Shown: piece by piece, positions 26,113 through 33,827 of the stretch | Layout: each line of letters opens with the position of its first letter | How positions within the stretch are numbered: position 1 is the first letter of the stretch | From: a virus | Length of the DNA: 52,467 nt | Virus record (IMG/VR): IMGVR_UViG_3300022746_000027 | Span: 1-52,467 of that record | Strand: one strand, 5' to 3' | Program-made: the position numbers and the translations under genes | Notes under the pieces: generated by a model | The model's database searches: none | Seen by the model: the letters and a program-made list of their open reading frames with translations, nothing else | What the model was told of the DNA's origin: nothing

Positions 26113-26331
26113 ATGAAGTTCAAAGAACTTAGAGAGTCATTGAATCCTGATACTCCAGAGACATCACCAGCTCCCATGCTGGTGTTACGTCGCAGAGGTA
26201 TCAGGATTTTCCCAGATGGCAGAAGAGTTGCTCTCTACACGAACGATAAGTATAATCTGGTTTTCACTATTCCTTACGGACTATCAAAGATGAGTAGTGA
26301 AACTCCAATCACTGGAGCAAAAAATGGTTGA
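26113..26331 (+). CDS. Small core-region protein with N-terminal cleavage tag
   Basis: The 72-residue protein begins MKFKELRESLNPD, where L6-R7-E8|S9 fits the gp21 protease consensus. The rest is a short beta-like domain (APMLVLRRRGIRIFPDGRRV). It overlaps the following gene by 8 bases. It probably belongs to the prohead core or is packaged in the head; the function is unknown. Confidence 0.55.
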   Translation: MKFKELRESLNPDTPETSPAPMLVLRRRGIRIFPDGRRVALYTNDKYNLVFTIPYGLSKMSSETPITGAKNG

Positions 26332-26650
26332 AGTAAAAGATGCGCTAAATGCAATTCTTTCCGAAAAGCTAGATATGCTCAAGTCTTGCATTGGTGTAGA
26401 ACTAGATGAAGCTAGAATAAAAGTCGTAAAGGCTCGCGTTCGTAATGGCAAAGTTCAGCGTAGAAAGAAAGTATCCAATGTAAAGGGATACACAATGCGC
26501 GGTGGCAAACTAACACGCATGTCTGCAAAAGAAAAGCTAGATAGAAAGCGTGGTGCGAGAAAAGGTAAGATCAAGCGCAAAGCAAAAATGGCTCGCGCTA
26601 TGATAAAGCGTAAAAGATCACTCCGTAAAAGAGCATCACTAGGACTCTAA
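26324..26650 (+). CDS. Small, very basic prohead core protein
   Basis: I start at ATG 26324 (GGAG 7 bases upstream) rather than the in-frame GTG at 26297. This gives 108 residues. Residues 1-30 are acidic and helical and hold L27-D28-E29|A30, a good gp21 cleavage match. The remainder is dominated by Lys and Arg (KAKMARAMIKRKRSLRKRAS). Position matches T4 gene 68. After cleavage the basic part could stay with the packaged DNA. The function is inferred. Confidence 0.65.
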   Translation: MVEVKDALNAILSEKLDMLKSCIGVELDEARIKVVKARVRNGKVQRRKKVSNVKGYTMRGGKLTRMSAKEKLDRKRGARKGKIKRKAKMARAMIKRKRSLRKRASLGL

Positions 26651-26651
26651 A

Positions 26652-26978
26652 ATGAAATCTTTCAAACAACTCTATGAAGAAACTAAAGCACCTAAAGCGA
26701 AGTCAGACGAAAACAACGCAGCTGGTATAGCTAAGAACAAGAAACTAGTTCTAGACCATCACGCTAATATGCTAAAGGCTGGGTACAAGTATTCCCACTC
26801 CGAAGAACGTGATGGATGGGGTGATGATGTTGAGACTCATCATCATTACATCTCTAAAGATGGTGGGCACATGAAAACAATGACTTATAGCTCATATGCT
26901 CACGGGTTAGGTCATAAGTTGAGAGTGGGTTACACAAAACGTAAACTACAAACAAATCATCCAGACCTAAAAGGATAA
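26652..26978 (+). CDS. Small head-region protein, possible internal protein
   Basis: The 108-residue protein begins MKSFKQLYEETKAPKAK, very like the capsid-targeting N-terminus of T4 internal proteins (MKTYQEFIAE). L7-Y8-E9 is followed by Glu rather than Ala, Ser or Gly. The body has a His-rich centre (VETHHHYISKDGGHM) and a basic C-terminus. It lies immediately before the protease. A role as a protein packaged inside the head is suggested by the N-terminus only. Confidence 0.55.
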   Translation: MKSFKQLYEETKAPKAKSDENNAAGIAKNKKLVLDHHANMLKAGYKYSHSEERDGWGDDVETHHHYISKDGGHMKTMTYSSYAHGLGHKLRVGYTKRKLQTNHPDLKG

Positions 26979-26987
26979 GGCTCTAAA

Positions 26988-27632
26988 ATGAAACTAATCT
27001 CAGAAGCAGTAGAAGATGTAAAGGTCATCGTTGAAGAAAAGAACGGTGTCAAGAATCTATACATCACTGGTCCATTCTTGGTTGCTGAAACCAAGAATCG
27101 CAATGGGCGTATCTATAAGAGTGATACTCTAGCTAGAGAAGTGAATAGATACAACGAAGAGTATATCAAAAACAACAGAGCATTCGGTGAACTGAATCAT
27201 CCAGATTCAGTCAATATCAATCTAGATCGCGTATCGCATCTAGTAACTAGCCTGAAACAAGAGGGTAACGTCTTTGTTGGTAAGGCAAAAATTCTTGAAA
27301 CACCTATGGGTAAGATCGCAAAGGCTCTAATGGAGGGCGGTGCTTCTCTAGGTGTATCATCACGTGGCATGGGTTCACTCAAAGAAGTGAATGGTGTAAA
27401 CGTGGTGCAAGATGACTATTATCTAGCTACAGCGGCAGATATCGTGGCTGATCCTTCTGCACCAGGTGCCTTTGTACAAGGTATCATGGAAGGTAAAGAG
27501 TGGGTATGGGATAACGGCATCGTAAAAGAAGTCAATATCAACGCATACTACGAAGAAATGCAGAAGGCAAAGTCGAAGCAAATTGAAGAGATCTCACTCA
27601 AGATCTTTGAAAATTTCCTCTCAAAAATCTAA
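26988..27632 (+). CDS. 21: Prohead protease, gp21-like
   Basis: The 214-residue protein is almost exactly T4 gp21 length (212). The serine-protease motifs of the herpes/T4 prohead protease fold are visible: H71 in GELNHPD and Ser124/Ser125 in LGVSSRGMG, after the family segment TKNRNGRIY. It degrades the core and trims capsid proteins before packaging. Its own N-terminus MKLISEAVED contains I4-S5-E6|A7, consistent with self-processing. Start ATG is preceded by AAGGATAAGG. Confidence 0.92.
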   Translation: MKLISEAVEDVKVIVEEKNGVKNLYITGPFLVAETKNRNGRIYKSDTLAREVNRYNEEYIKNNRAFGELNHPDSVNINLDRVSHLVTSLKQEGNVFVGKAKILETPMGKIAKALMEGGASLGVSSRGMGSLKEVNGVNVVQDDYYLATAADIVADPSAPGAFVQGIMEGKEWVWDNGIVKEVNINAYYEEMQKAKSKQIEEISLKIFENFLSKI

Positions 27633-27636
27633 TTTG

Positions 27637-27644
27637 TATAAATA
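27637..27644 (+). promoter_or_regulatory. Late promoter box TATAAATA before scaffold gene
   Basis: This is an exact match to the T4 late promoter -10 box, 25 bases before the scaffold ATG and after the protease stop. It is the best late box in the window and drives scaffold and major capsid. Confidence 0.75.
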
Positions 27645-27669
27645 AAATAACCGTAATAGGAGTTATCCA

Positions 27670-28884
27670 ATGAGTAAGACACTTGCTGAATCTGCTGCTG
27701 AGATTCTAAACACATCACTAGGAGCACCGAAAGATGCACCTAAGAAGATCGATGCAGAAATTGAAGATGCTACTAGTGAAGATGCCGATGGCAACCAACT
27801 AGACAATCCAGGAGCTAAGGCTTCTGCATCTATTTCTCAGAATCCACCTCCAGCTGCTAAGGGCGATCCAAAGTCTGTGAAGGCACATTCATATGTACAG
27901 CCAGGCACAGAAGTAGTTATGGAAGATGAGTCGGATGAAGAATCTGAAGTATCTCTAACAGAAGAAGAAATCGAAGAGTATCTGGACTCGCTTTCGGAAG
28001 AAGAACTAGCTGAACTAGTTGCCGAAGCAGAGCAGATTGACGAAGAAACTGATGAAGATTCTGATGAAGAAGAATCTGCTCCTCAGCTAACTCAAGAACA
28101 AATTGCAGAAGCTCGCGCTAATGCAATCAAGGATCTTGTGCAGAATAATATGGCATCTTGTCAGGAAGACGTGGATGCACTTTTCAATGGCGAATCGCTA
28201 TCTGAAGAGTTCCGCACCAAGGCAACAACTATATTCGAAGCTGCTGTACGTTCGCGTGTAGAAGCTATCGCTGCTCAAGTTGTAGCCGAAAACGAAAAGA
28301 TTCTAGAAGATTCAATCGAATCGATCCAAGAAGATCTAACAGAACAAGTAGATGGCTACTTGAATCATGTTGTGGAAGCTTGGATGGAAGAAAACCAACT
28401 AGCTATTGAGACTGGTCTAAAGGTAGAAATCACCGAAGACTTCATCAATGGTCTAAAGACACTATTTGCCGAACACTACATCGAAGTGCCAGAAGATAAG
28501 GCAGACGTTGTAGAAGAAATGGCTGCTGCTGTACTTGCCGCCGAAGAGAAGCTTTCTGAACAAGCTGAAGTTCTAGCTGCAACTACAAAGGCATTGAACG
28601 AAGCCAAGGCAACAGAAATTCTTCGTAAGATCTGTGAAGGTCTGACCGAAGTACAAGTTTCGAAGATCAAGTCGCTCGCAGAGGGCGTAGAGTTCACCTC
28701 AGATGGTGAGTATACTGAGAAACTGAATACGATCCGTGAAAACTATTTCCCATCGGGCAAGATCAAGAATGCTGCGCCAGAAGTTGTTGTTGAAACAACC
28801 GACGAAGCATCTGCAAATGCACCGAAGGATCCAGTCATGGATTTCTACGTCAATGCGATCACTAAGCAACTACCTAAAATCTAA
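27670..28884 (+). CDS. 22: Prohead scaffold (core) protein, gp22-like
   Basis: The 404-residue acidic, helical protein lies between protease and major capsid, the position of T4 gp22. The N-terminus MSKTLAESAAEIL contains L5-A6-E7|S8 and an internal QIAEARANAIKDL contains I-A-E|A, both matching the gp21 cleavage rule. It is the internal scaffold around which gp23 assembles and is degraded after assembly. It is longer than T4 gp22 (269) because of an acidic, Ser-rich insertion (about 85-145). The C-terminal helix MDFYVNAITKQLPKI may bind the shell. Confidence 0.88.
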   Translation: MSKTLAESAAEILNTSLGAPKDAPKKIDAEIEDATSEDADGNQLDNPGAKASASISQNPPPAAKGDPKSVKAHSYVQPGTEVVMEDESDEESEVSLTEEEIEEYLDSLSEEELAELVAEAEQIDEETDEDSDEEESAPQLTQEQIAEARANAIKDLVQNNMASCQEDVDALFNGESLSEEFRTKATTIFEAAVRSRVEAIAAQVVAENEKILEDSIESIQEDLTEQVDGYLNHVVEAWMEENQLAIETGLKVEITEDFINGLKTLFAEHYIEVPEDKADVVEEMAAAVLAAEEKLSEQAEVLAATTKALNEAKATEILRKICEGLTEVQVSKIKSLAEGVEFTSDGEYTEKLNTIRENYFPSGKIKNAAPEVVVETTDEASANAPKDPVMDFYVNAITKQLPKI

Positions 28885-28898
28885 AGGAAGGTAATCAA

Positions 28899-30215
28899 AT
28901 GTATCTATCAGAAACACATGTAAACAAGTGGGGTCCTGTTCTGGACCATCCTGATCTACCAAAGATCAGCGATCCACACAAGCGTTCGGTAACTGCTCTT
29001 GTTCTTGAGAACCAAGAGAAGGCACTACGCGAAGAAGCTGCTGCTATGGGCAAGCTATGGGAAACTACACCAGCTAATGCTGTTGGTGGCGGTATGTCCC
29101 CAGTTGTCGGCGGCGAAGGTAACATCAAGGGCTTTGATCCAATTCTAATTGGTCTAGTTCGTCGTTCGCTACCTAACCTAATGGCATATGACGTTTGCGG
29201 CGTGCAGCCAATGACCGGTCCAACTGGACTGATCTTTGCAATGCGCACCAAGTACGGCAATCCATCGTCAGGCACGGAAGCATTCTACAACGAAGCTAAC
29301 ACTGCATTCTCTGGTACTGGTTCGCACCAGAACAACGATCCGTTCGGTAATGCTGCGTTCGTTCTAGCTAACACTGGTACTCCAGTGACCACATCTGCTG
29401 GTGAAGACTTTGGTGGCGCAACAACTCTAAACGAAATGGGTTTCACCATTGATCGTGTGTCAGTTACAGCTAAGACTCGCGCCCTAAAGGCAGAGTATTC
29501 GCTAGAACTAGCACAAGACCTAAAGGCAATCCATGGTCTAGATGCAGAATCGGAACTGTCGAACATTCTTTCGACTGAAATTCTTGCAGAAATCAACCGC
29601 GAAGTAATTCGCACGATCTATGCAACTGCAAACGTTGGCTACACTGGTACGTCAACTGCTACATTCAACTTGAACTCGACATCAGATACATCTGGTCGTT
29701 GGGCAGTTGAAAAGTTCAAGGGTCTTCTATTCGCAATCGAACGCGCAAGCAACAAGATTGCTAAGGATACCCGTCGTGGCAAGGGCAACATGCTAATCGT
29801 CTCAACAGACGTAGCATCGGCTCTAGCAATGACCGGACTTCTAGACTACAACTCGGCTCTATCTAACAACACAAACCTAACCGTTGATGACACCGGTAAC
29901 ACCTTCGCTGGTGTTCTATTCGGTCGTATCAAGGTCTATGTTGATCCATACTCGGTAACGGGTTCGGATTACGTTGTTGTTGGCTACAAGGGCGCAACAC
30001 CATATGACGCTGGTATCTTCTATTGCCCATACGTTCCTCTACAGATGGTACGTGCAACCGATCCAGCTACCTTCCAGCCTAAGATTGGCTTCAAGACCCG
30101 TTACGGTCTAGTAGCAAATCCATTCTCGACTGGTGGTGGAGCAACTTCGGGTACAATCACCAACGGAACAAACGTATACTATCGCAAGTTCCGCGTTGAT
30201 AATCTAGTAGGCTAA
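28899..30215 (+). CDS. 23: Major capsid protein, gp23-like
   Basis: The 438-residue protein has the T4 gp23 signature VRRSLPNLMAYDVCGVQPM and GPTGLIFAMR. L53-W54-E55|T56 aligns with the T4 cleavage point FLTE|A, so about 55 residues are probably removed on maturation. The HK97-like fold is expected. T4 gp23 has 521 residues; the outer insertion domain is reduced here. Codon use is the most biased of the window, as expected for the most abundant virion protein. A terminator follows. Confidence 0.95.
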   Translation: MYLSETHVNKWGPVLDHPDLPKISDPHKRSVTALVLENQEKALREEAAAMGKLWETTPANAVGGGMSPVVGGEGNIKGFDPILIGLVRRSLPNLMAYDVCGVQPMTGPTGLIFAMRTKYGNPSSGTEAFYNEANTAFSGTGSHQNNDPFGNAAFVLANTGTPVTTSAGEDFGGATTLNEMGFTIDRVSVTAKTRALKAEYSLELAQDLKAIHGLDAESELSNILSTEILAEINREVIRTIYATANVGYTGTSTATFNLNSTSDTSGRWAVEKFKGLLFAIERASNKIAKDTRRGKGNMLIVSTDVASALAMTGLLDYNSALSNNTNLTVDDTGNTFAGVLFGRIKVYVDPYSVTGSDYVVVGYKGATPYDAGIFYCPYVPLQMVRATDPATFQPKIGFKTRYGLVANPFSTGGGATSGTITNGTNVYYRKFRVDNLVG

Positions 30216-30250
30216 TAGCTGAACGAATAATAATAATAACTAAGTGACTC

Positions 30251-30286
30251 AAGGGAGGTTCTTTAAGAACCTCCCTTTTTTATTTC
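30251..30286 (+). terminator. Rho-independent terminator after major capsid gene
   Basis: AAGGGAGGTTCT and AGAACCTCCCTT form a 12-bp stem around a three-base TTA loop, followed by TTTTA. It closes the head operon. Confidence 0.9.
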
Positions 30287-30288
30287 AG

Positions 30289-30295
30289 CTAAATA
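30289..30295 (+). promoter_or_regulatory. Late promoter box CTAAATA before gp19 paralogue
   Basis: CTAAATA directly follows the capsid terminator and is 18 bases before the ATG at 30314. Confidence 0.6.
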
Positions 30296-30313
30296 AAGCA
30301 GAGAGGTGAATCA

Positions 30314-30859
30314 ATGTCAGCACTAACTAGAAATCCAACAGTAAAAGATTTGATGCAGTCTACTAAGTTTAGACTAGTATTCAATAGACTGCCTAATGTA
30401 ACGTTTTTCTGTCAGACTGCAACATTGCCTGGCGTGTCTCTTACTGAAGTGCCTCGTAATACACCATTCATCGATTTATACTCACCTGGCGAAAAGCTGA
30501 TATATGATCCTCTGACAGTATCGTTTCTTGTCGATGAAGATTTGAGGGCGTGGCAAGAAATCCACGACTGGATCAGAGGAATGACATTCCCAACAGACTT
30601 CAAAGAGTACAGAGACTTGGATCTTCTAAATCCAAACACAATATCAAGATCTAAGAGTCCTAGAGGATTTCCGCAGTTCTCAGATGCGACGGTTTCTATC
30701 TATACCAACAAAAATAATCCACACATAAGAATTCACTTGAAGGATGTATTTCCTATCTCACTAGATGGTCTTCAGTTTAGTTCTATGGATAGTGCTGAGA
30801 ATATCATTACCGCAACATCATCGTTCAGATTTTCATACTACAACATAGAAAGACTTTGA
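30314..30859 (+). CDS. Second gp19-like tail tube family protein
   Basis: The 181-residue protein repeats the gp19 pattern: FRLVFNRLPNVTFFCQTATL followed by PGVSLTEVP, then LTVSFLVDEDLRAWQEIHDW and a final SSFRFSYYNIERL strand. It is clearly paralogous to the tube gene at 23009 but divergent. In T4, gp48 and gp54 at the baseplate share the tube fold, so this may be a tube initiator, terminator or minor tube component. It has its own late-type box; its stop codon lies inside the -35 of the uvsY promoter. Confidence 0.8.
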   Translation: MSALTRNPTVKDLMQSTKFRLVFNRLPNVTFFCQTATLPGVSLTEVPRNTPFIDLYSPGEKLIYDPLTVSFLVDEDLRAWQEIHDWIRGMTFPTDFKEYRDLDLLNPNTISRSKSPRGFPQFSDATVSIYTNKNNPHIRIHLKDVFPISLDGLQFSSMDSAENIITATSSFRFSYYNIERL

Positions 30860-30884
30860 CAAACATATGATACAGTGCTATACT
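30856..30884 (+). promoter_or_regulatory. Sigma70-type promoter for uvsY
   Basis: TTGACA (30856-30861), a 17-base spacer and TATACT (30879-30884) form a near-consensus host promoter. ACAGT and ACTGT form a 5-bp inverted repeat around the -10. It lies 30 bases before the uvsY ATG and marks the change from late structural to early/middle expression. Confidence 0.85.
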
Positions 30885-30913
30885 GTGCTAGTGTCTAACT
30901 ATCAAAGTGAATT

Positions 30914-31366
30914 ATGAGCAAGCTTGAAGCGCCATCTCTAACTGAAATTATGGAGTCTTGGAACAAAGACTCTGTGATTGATGATACTAACCCAGGAACA
31001 GAAATTCTCCGTATTCCTGCTCTACACAATAAGTACAACAAGTACCTAACGCTCCACAATCTCGCATCCAAACGTGCAAATGTAGAATTGCAAAAGCTTC
31101 GAAAGTTGAAGTGGGCATACTACTCAGGTAAGATGGACAATGAAGAACTCAAGGAACATGGATGGGTACCATTTCCATTCATCCTAAAGTCCGACATCAC
31201 AACGTATCTGGACGGCGACATAGATATTACTGACCTTCAACGTAAGAAAATTTATCACGAAGAAGCCGCAAATTATTGCCAGAACGTTATGAAGGAACTG
31301 AATAATCGTACCTGGCAGTTGAAGGAATTTATGGCTTGGTCTAGATTCCAAAATGGTCAATATTGA
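30914..31366 (+). CDS. uvsY: Recombination mediator, UvsY-like
   Basis: The 150-residue protein (T4 UvsY 137) matches in the central and C-terminal parts: LRKLKWAYYSGKMDNEELKE (T4: ARLDYYSGRGDG) and WQLKEFMAWSRFQ. UvsY loads the UvsX recombinase on single-stranded DNA coated with gp32, driving recombination-dependent replication. In T4, uvsY and uvsW are also neighbours; here a small ORF separates them. Confidence 0.85.
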   Translation: MSKLEAPSLTEIMESWNKDSVIDDTNPGTEILRIPALHNKYNKYLTLHNLASKRANVELQKLRKLKWAYYSGKMDNEELKEHGWVPFPFILKSDITTYLDGDIDITDLQRKKIYHEEAANYCQNVMKELNNRTWQLKEFMAWSRFQNGQY

Positions 31367-31371
31367 AGTTG

Positions 31372-31379
31372 TATAAATA
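31372..31379 (+). promoter_or_regulatory. Late promoter box TATAAATA between uvsY and uvsW
   Basis: This exact T4 late box follows uvsY by 5 bases. The ORF downstream is a probable endonuclease remnant; the box would also give late expression of uvsW, which in T4 is a late gene. Confidence 0.65.
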
Positions 31380-31431
31380 GAGATGCAGGTCACGATACGG
31401 GAATATCCACCTGCTCTAACACTAAACAGGA

Positions 31432-31920
31432 GTGCCAGCATGGTCTCTATGCGAAACACTAGAGATATCATTTGAAGAAAATCCATCTATAAGCGATCAG
31501 GAATTGAGTAAGATTCCTGAAGATGCTGAATTAGCCATCTCAGCTGGTGGCGGATCTACAACAGCAGGTAAAAGATGGGTTACAAACGGAACGCTAGATA
31601 GACTAGTAGAGAAAGATTGTACCATAGAAGATGGATGGACTTACGGTAGATGTAAGTGCATCTTCAACGATCCAGCCAAGCAGAAAGAGTTCGGATCTAA
31701 GGCTGATGTAACAAAACGTGGTGCCGCTATCAAAAAAGCATGGGATAGTGGAAAGATGGATGTTAGAGATCACTCTAAATGTGGTAGTAAAGGCGATAAA
31801 AATCCGTCCAAAAGACCTGAAGTTAGGGCAAAGATAAGGAATGCGGCACTAAAAGAGTCTAAAGTTCGTTCAGATAGAATGAAGAGGGTCAAGCCTTGGC
31901 AGTACAGATACGACAAATAG
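31432..31920 (+). pseudogene. Homing-endonuclease-like ORF, probably 5'-broken
   Basis: The 162-codon frame encodes motifs common in the C-terminal DNA-binding parts of phage homing endonucleases: KRWVTNGTLDRLV, GWTYGRC and GAAIKKAWDSG (NUMOD-like), followed by a very basic tail. No GIY-YIG or HNH catalytic core is present. The best ribosome site (AGGAG, 31428-31432) points to ATG 31440 in another frame, which stops after 11 codons (MVSMRNTRDII). That suggests a frameshift or deletion has removed the nuclease core. The 3' end overlaps the uvsW start by 25 bases. Confidence 0.6.
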
Positions 31921-33341
31921 ACAATAGCTATATTCATGTAGAATGTGAAGATTCTATAGCAATGGAATTACAGCAGTTCTTTACGTTCGAAGTTCCAGGA
32001 GCAAGTTTTTCTCCTCAATTCCGTAACAAATTTTGGGACGGAACTATAAAATTGTTCAACTTTCGAACACGAAAGGTCTATGCTGGTCTTTCTCGCCACG
32101 TTGAAGAGTTCTGTAAGTCTAATGACTACGAATACAAATTAGATCTATTTGATAGTGGACTCGGTGAGCCTACTCTAGACTTTGTGAAGAAACTCAATCT
32201 TCCAATGGAACCAAGAGACTATCAGCTACTCGCTTACATGTACGCACTCACTAAGAAAAGATGCGTAGTAGTATCTCCAACTGCATCAGGCAAATCTCTG
32301 ATGATCTATATGATGATGACTTGGCTCTTATCTAAGGGTAAGAAGCAGGGTCTTTTGATAGTACCTACAATTTCACTTGTAGAACAGATGTATAGCGATT
32401 TCAAATCGTATGGGCTAGACGTAGAAAAGTATTGCCATAAGATCTATGGAGGTCTAGACAAAGCACCTACTAGCCCTATTACTATTTCAACATGGCAGTC
32501 TATCTACGATTTGCCAAAAAAATATTTCGCGCAGTTCGATTTCGTCATAGGTGATGAGGCGCACACATTCAAAGCAAAGTCACTAACCGACATAATGACG
32601 AAACTGATAAATTGTGACTATCGCATAGGAACTACTGGTACGCTAGATGGTTCTAAAGTGAACAAACTAGTGCTAGAGGGGCTTTTCGGTCCATCTAAGA
32701 AAATCGTCAGTACGAAAGAATTGATGGACAAAAAGCATATAGCTGATTTCAACATCAAGTGTATCGTACTGAAATATCCAGACGAGGTCTGCAAAACCAT
32801 GAAGGGAGTCTCATATCAGGATGAGATGGAATTCTTGGTATCGAACGAAAGCAGAAACAACTTCATACGCGATCTTGTTGTGAACCTGAAAGGAAATAGT
32901 CTGATTCTATATACATATGTAGAGAAGCACGGCAAAGTTCTATTTGATCTAATTGAAGAAAAAGTGTATAATAGAAAGGTATTCTTCGTTCATGGTGATA
33001 CTGATGTCGATGACCGTGAGTCAGTTAGACTTATCACAGAAAAAGAAAACGATGCAATTATCGTGGCATCTTATGGGACATTCTCTACAGGAATCAACAT
33101 AAGAAATCTGCACAATGTAATATTTGCATCTCCAACTAAGAGTAGGGTTCGAACCCTTCAGTCGATAGGCAGAGGTCTTAGATTAGGAGACAATAAAGAT
33201 AGTGCAGTATTGTATGATATTGCAGATGATCTACGCTATAAGTCATATACCAATTACACAATCAAACACTATGAAGAAAGAGTTGGTATGTATAGCGAAG
33301 AACGGTTCAAGTTCAAAATCCACAATGTGAGTATCAAATGA
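31896..33341 (+). CDS. uvsW: UvsW-like DNA/RNA helicase
   Basis: This is a 481-residue superfamily 2 helicase (T4 UvsW about 500). Its N-terminal UvsW-type domain (IDNSYIHVECEDS, FWDGTIKLFN) is followed by Walker A in SPTASGKS (127-134), DEAH at 220-223, the TTGTLDGS motif and the C-terminal IGRGLRLGD motif VI. It unwinds R-loops and branched DNA, switching origin-dependent to recombination-dependent replication. The start is TTG, fixed by alignment to the T4 N-terminus. It overlaps the preceding ORF, and its stop overlaps the next start (ATGA). Confidence 0.92.
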   Translation: MAVQIRQIDNSYIHVECEDSIAMELQQFFTFEVPGASFSPQFRNKFWDGTIKLFNFRTRKVYAGLSRHVEEFCKSNDYEYKLDLFDSGLGEPTLDFVKKLNLPMEPRDYQLLAYMYALTKKRCVVVSPTASGKSLMIYMMMTWLLSKGKKQGLLIVPTISLVEQMYSDFKSYGLDVEKYCHKIYGGLDKAPTSPITISTWQSIYDLPKKYFAQFDFVIGDEAHTFKAKSLTDIMTKLINCDYRIGTTGTLDGSKVNKLVLEGLFGPSKKIVSTKELMDKKHIADFNIKCIVLKYPDEVCKTMKGVSYQDEMEFLVSNESRNNFIRDLVVNLKGNSLILYTYVEKHGKVLFDLIEEKVYNRKVFFVHGDTDVDDRESVRLITEKENDAIIVASYGTFSTGINIRNLHNVIFASPTKSRVRTLQSIGRGLRLGDNKDSAVLYDIADDLRYKSYTNYTIKHYEERVGMYSEERFKFKIHNVSIK

Positions 33342-33742
33342 ATCCAGAAACAATCAGATATATCCGTCTAAAGAACAGCGACGAAATCATCGCTTATGTC
33401 CATGAGAGTAAGACTAAATACATCTGCTCTCGTCCAGTATTGCTATTCGTGGTGAATATGTTTGAAGATGGTAAGCAGCTTCTAAATTCCAGAGAGTATC
33501 TACCACCTACAATTGTACAGGATCAGGTCGTGTCTTTCGACAAGAAAGATGTTGTTTTCTGTGGTACTGTACTAGAATCCTTCAAGTCTGAGTATATTGA
33601 AATGAGTGATTACTTTTTCAATTTGGATCTGATTCAGTCTAAGACTTCTGTAAAGAAGCCTACTGGAGAAGATTCTAAGAAGGATAAGGTAGTGTCGATT
33701 GTAGAAGCGTTGATCGACAAGAAGAATAAGCCTGTTCACTAA
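33338..33742 (+). CDS. Small protein with possible Sm-like fold
   Basis: The 134-residue protein has an N-terminal strand pattern (ETIRYIRLKNSDEIIAYVHE, then SRPVLLFVVN) that resembles Sm/Hfq-like small beta barrels in phage genomes. A charged helical tail follows (KKPTGEDSKKDKVVS). It is translationally coupled to uvsW by ATGA. An RNA-binding or polymerase-associated role is possible from fold type and the adjacent gp55, but it is not shown. No other motif is seen. Confidence 0.6.
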   Translation: MNPETIRYIRLKNSDEIIAYVHESKTKYICSRPVLLFVVNMFEDGKQLLNSREYLPPTIVQDQVVSFDKKDVVFCGTVLESFKSEYIEMSDYFFNLDLIQSKTSVKKPTGEDSKKDKVVSIVEALIDKKNKPVH

Positions 33743-33771
33743 AGTATCTTATAGTATTCTTAGAGTAATAC

Positions 33772-33800
33772 TTACTGAAACACGACACAGACATTATACA
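33772..33800 (+). promoter_or_regulatory. Sigma70-like promoter before gp55
   Basis: TTACTG (33772-33777), a 17-base spacer and TATACA (33795-33800) stand 27 bases before the gp55 ATG. The -35 is weak, the -10 good. Confidence 0.55.
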
Positions 33801-33827
33801 AATTGATTGAGGACTAGTCAAGTTATT

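Noticed and set aside
33146-33157. GGGTTCGAACCC, resembling a tRNA T-arm
   Set aside because: It lies inside the conserved motif VI region of uvsW, with no acceptor, D or anticodon arm around it.
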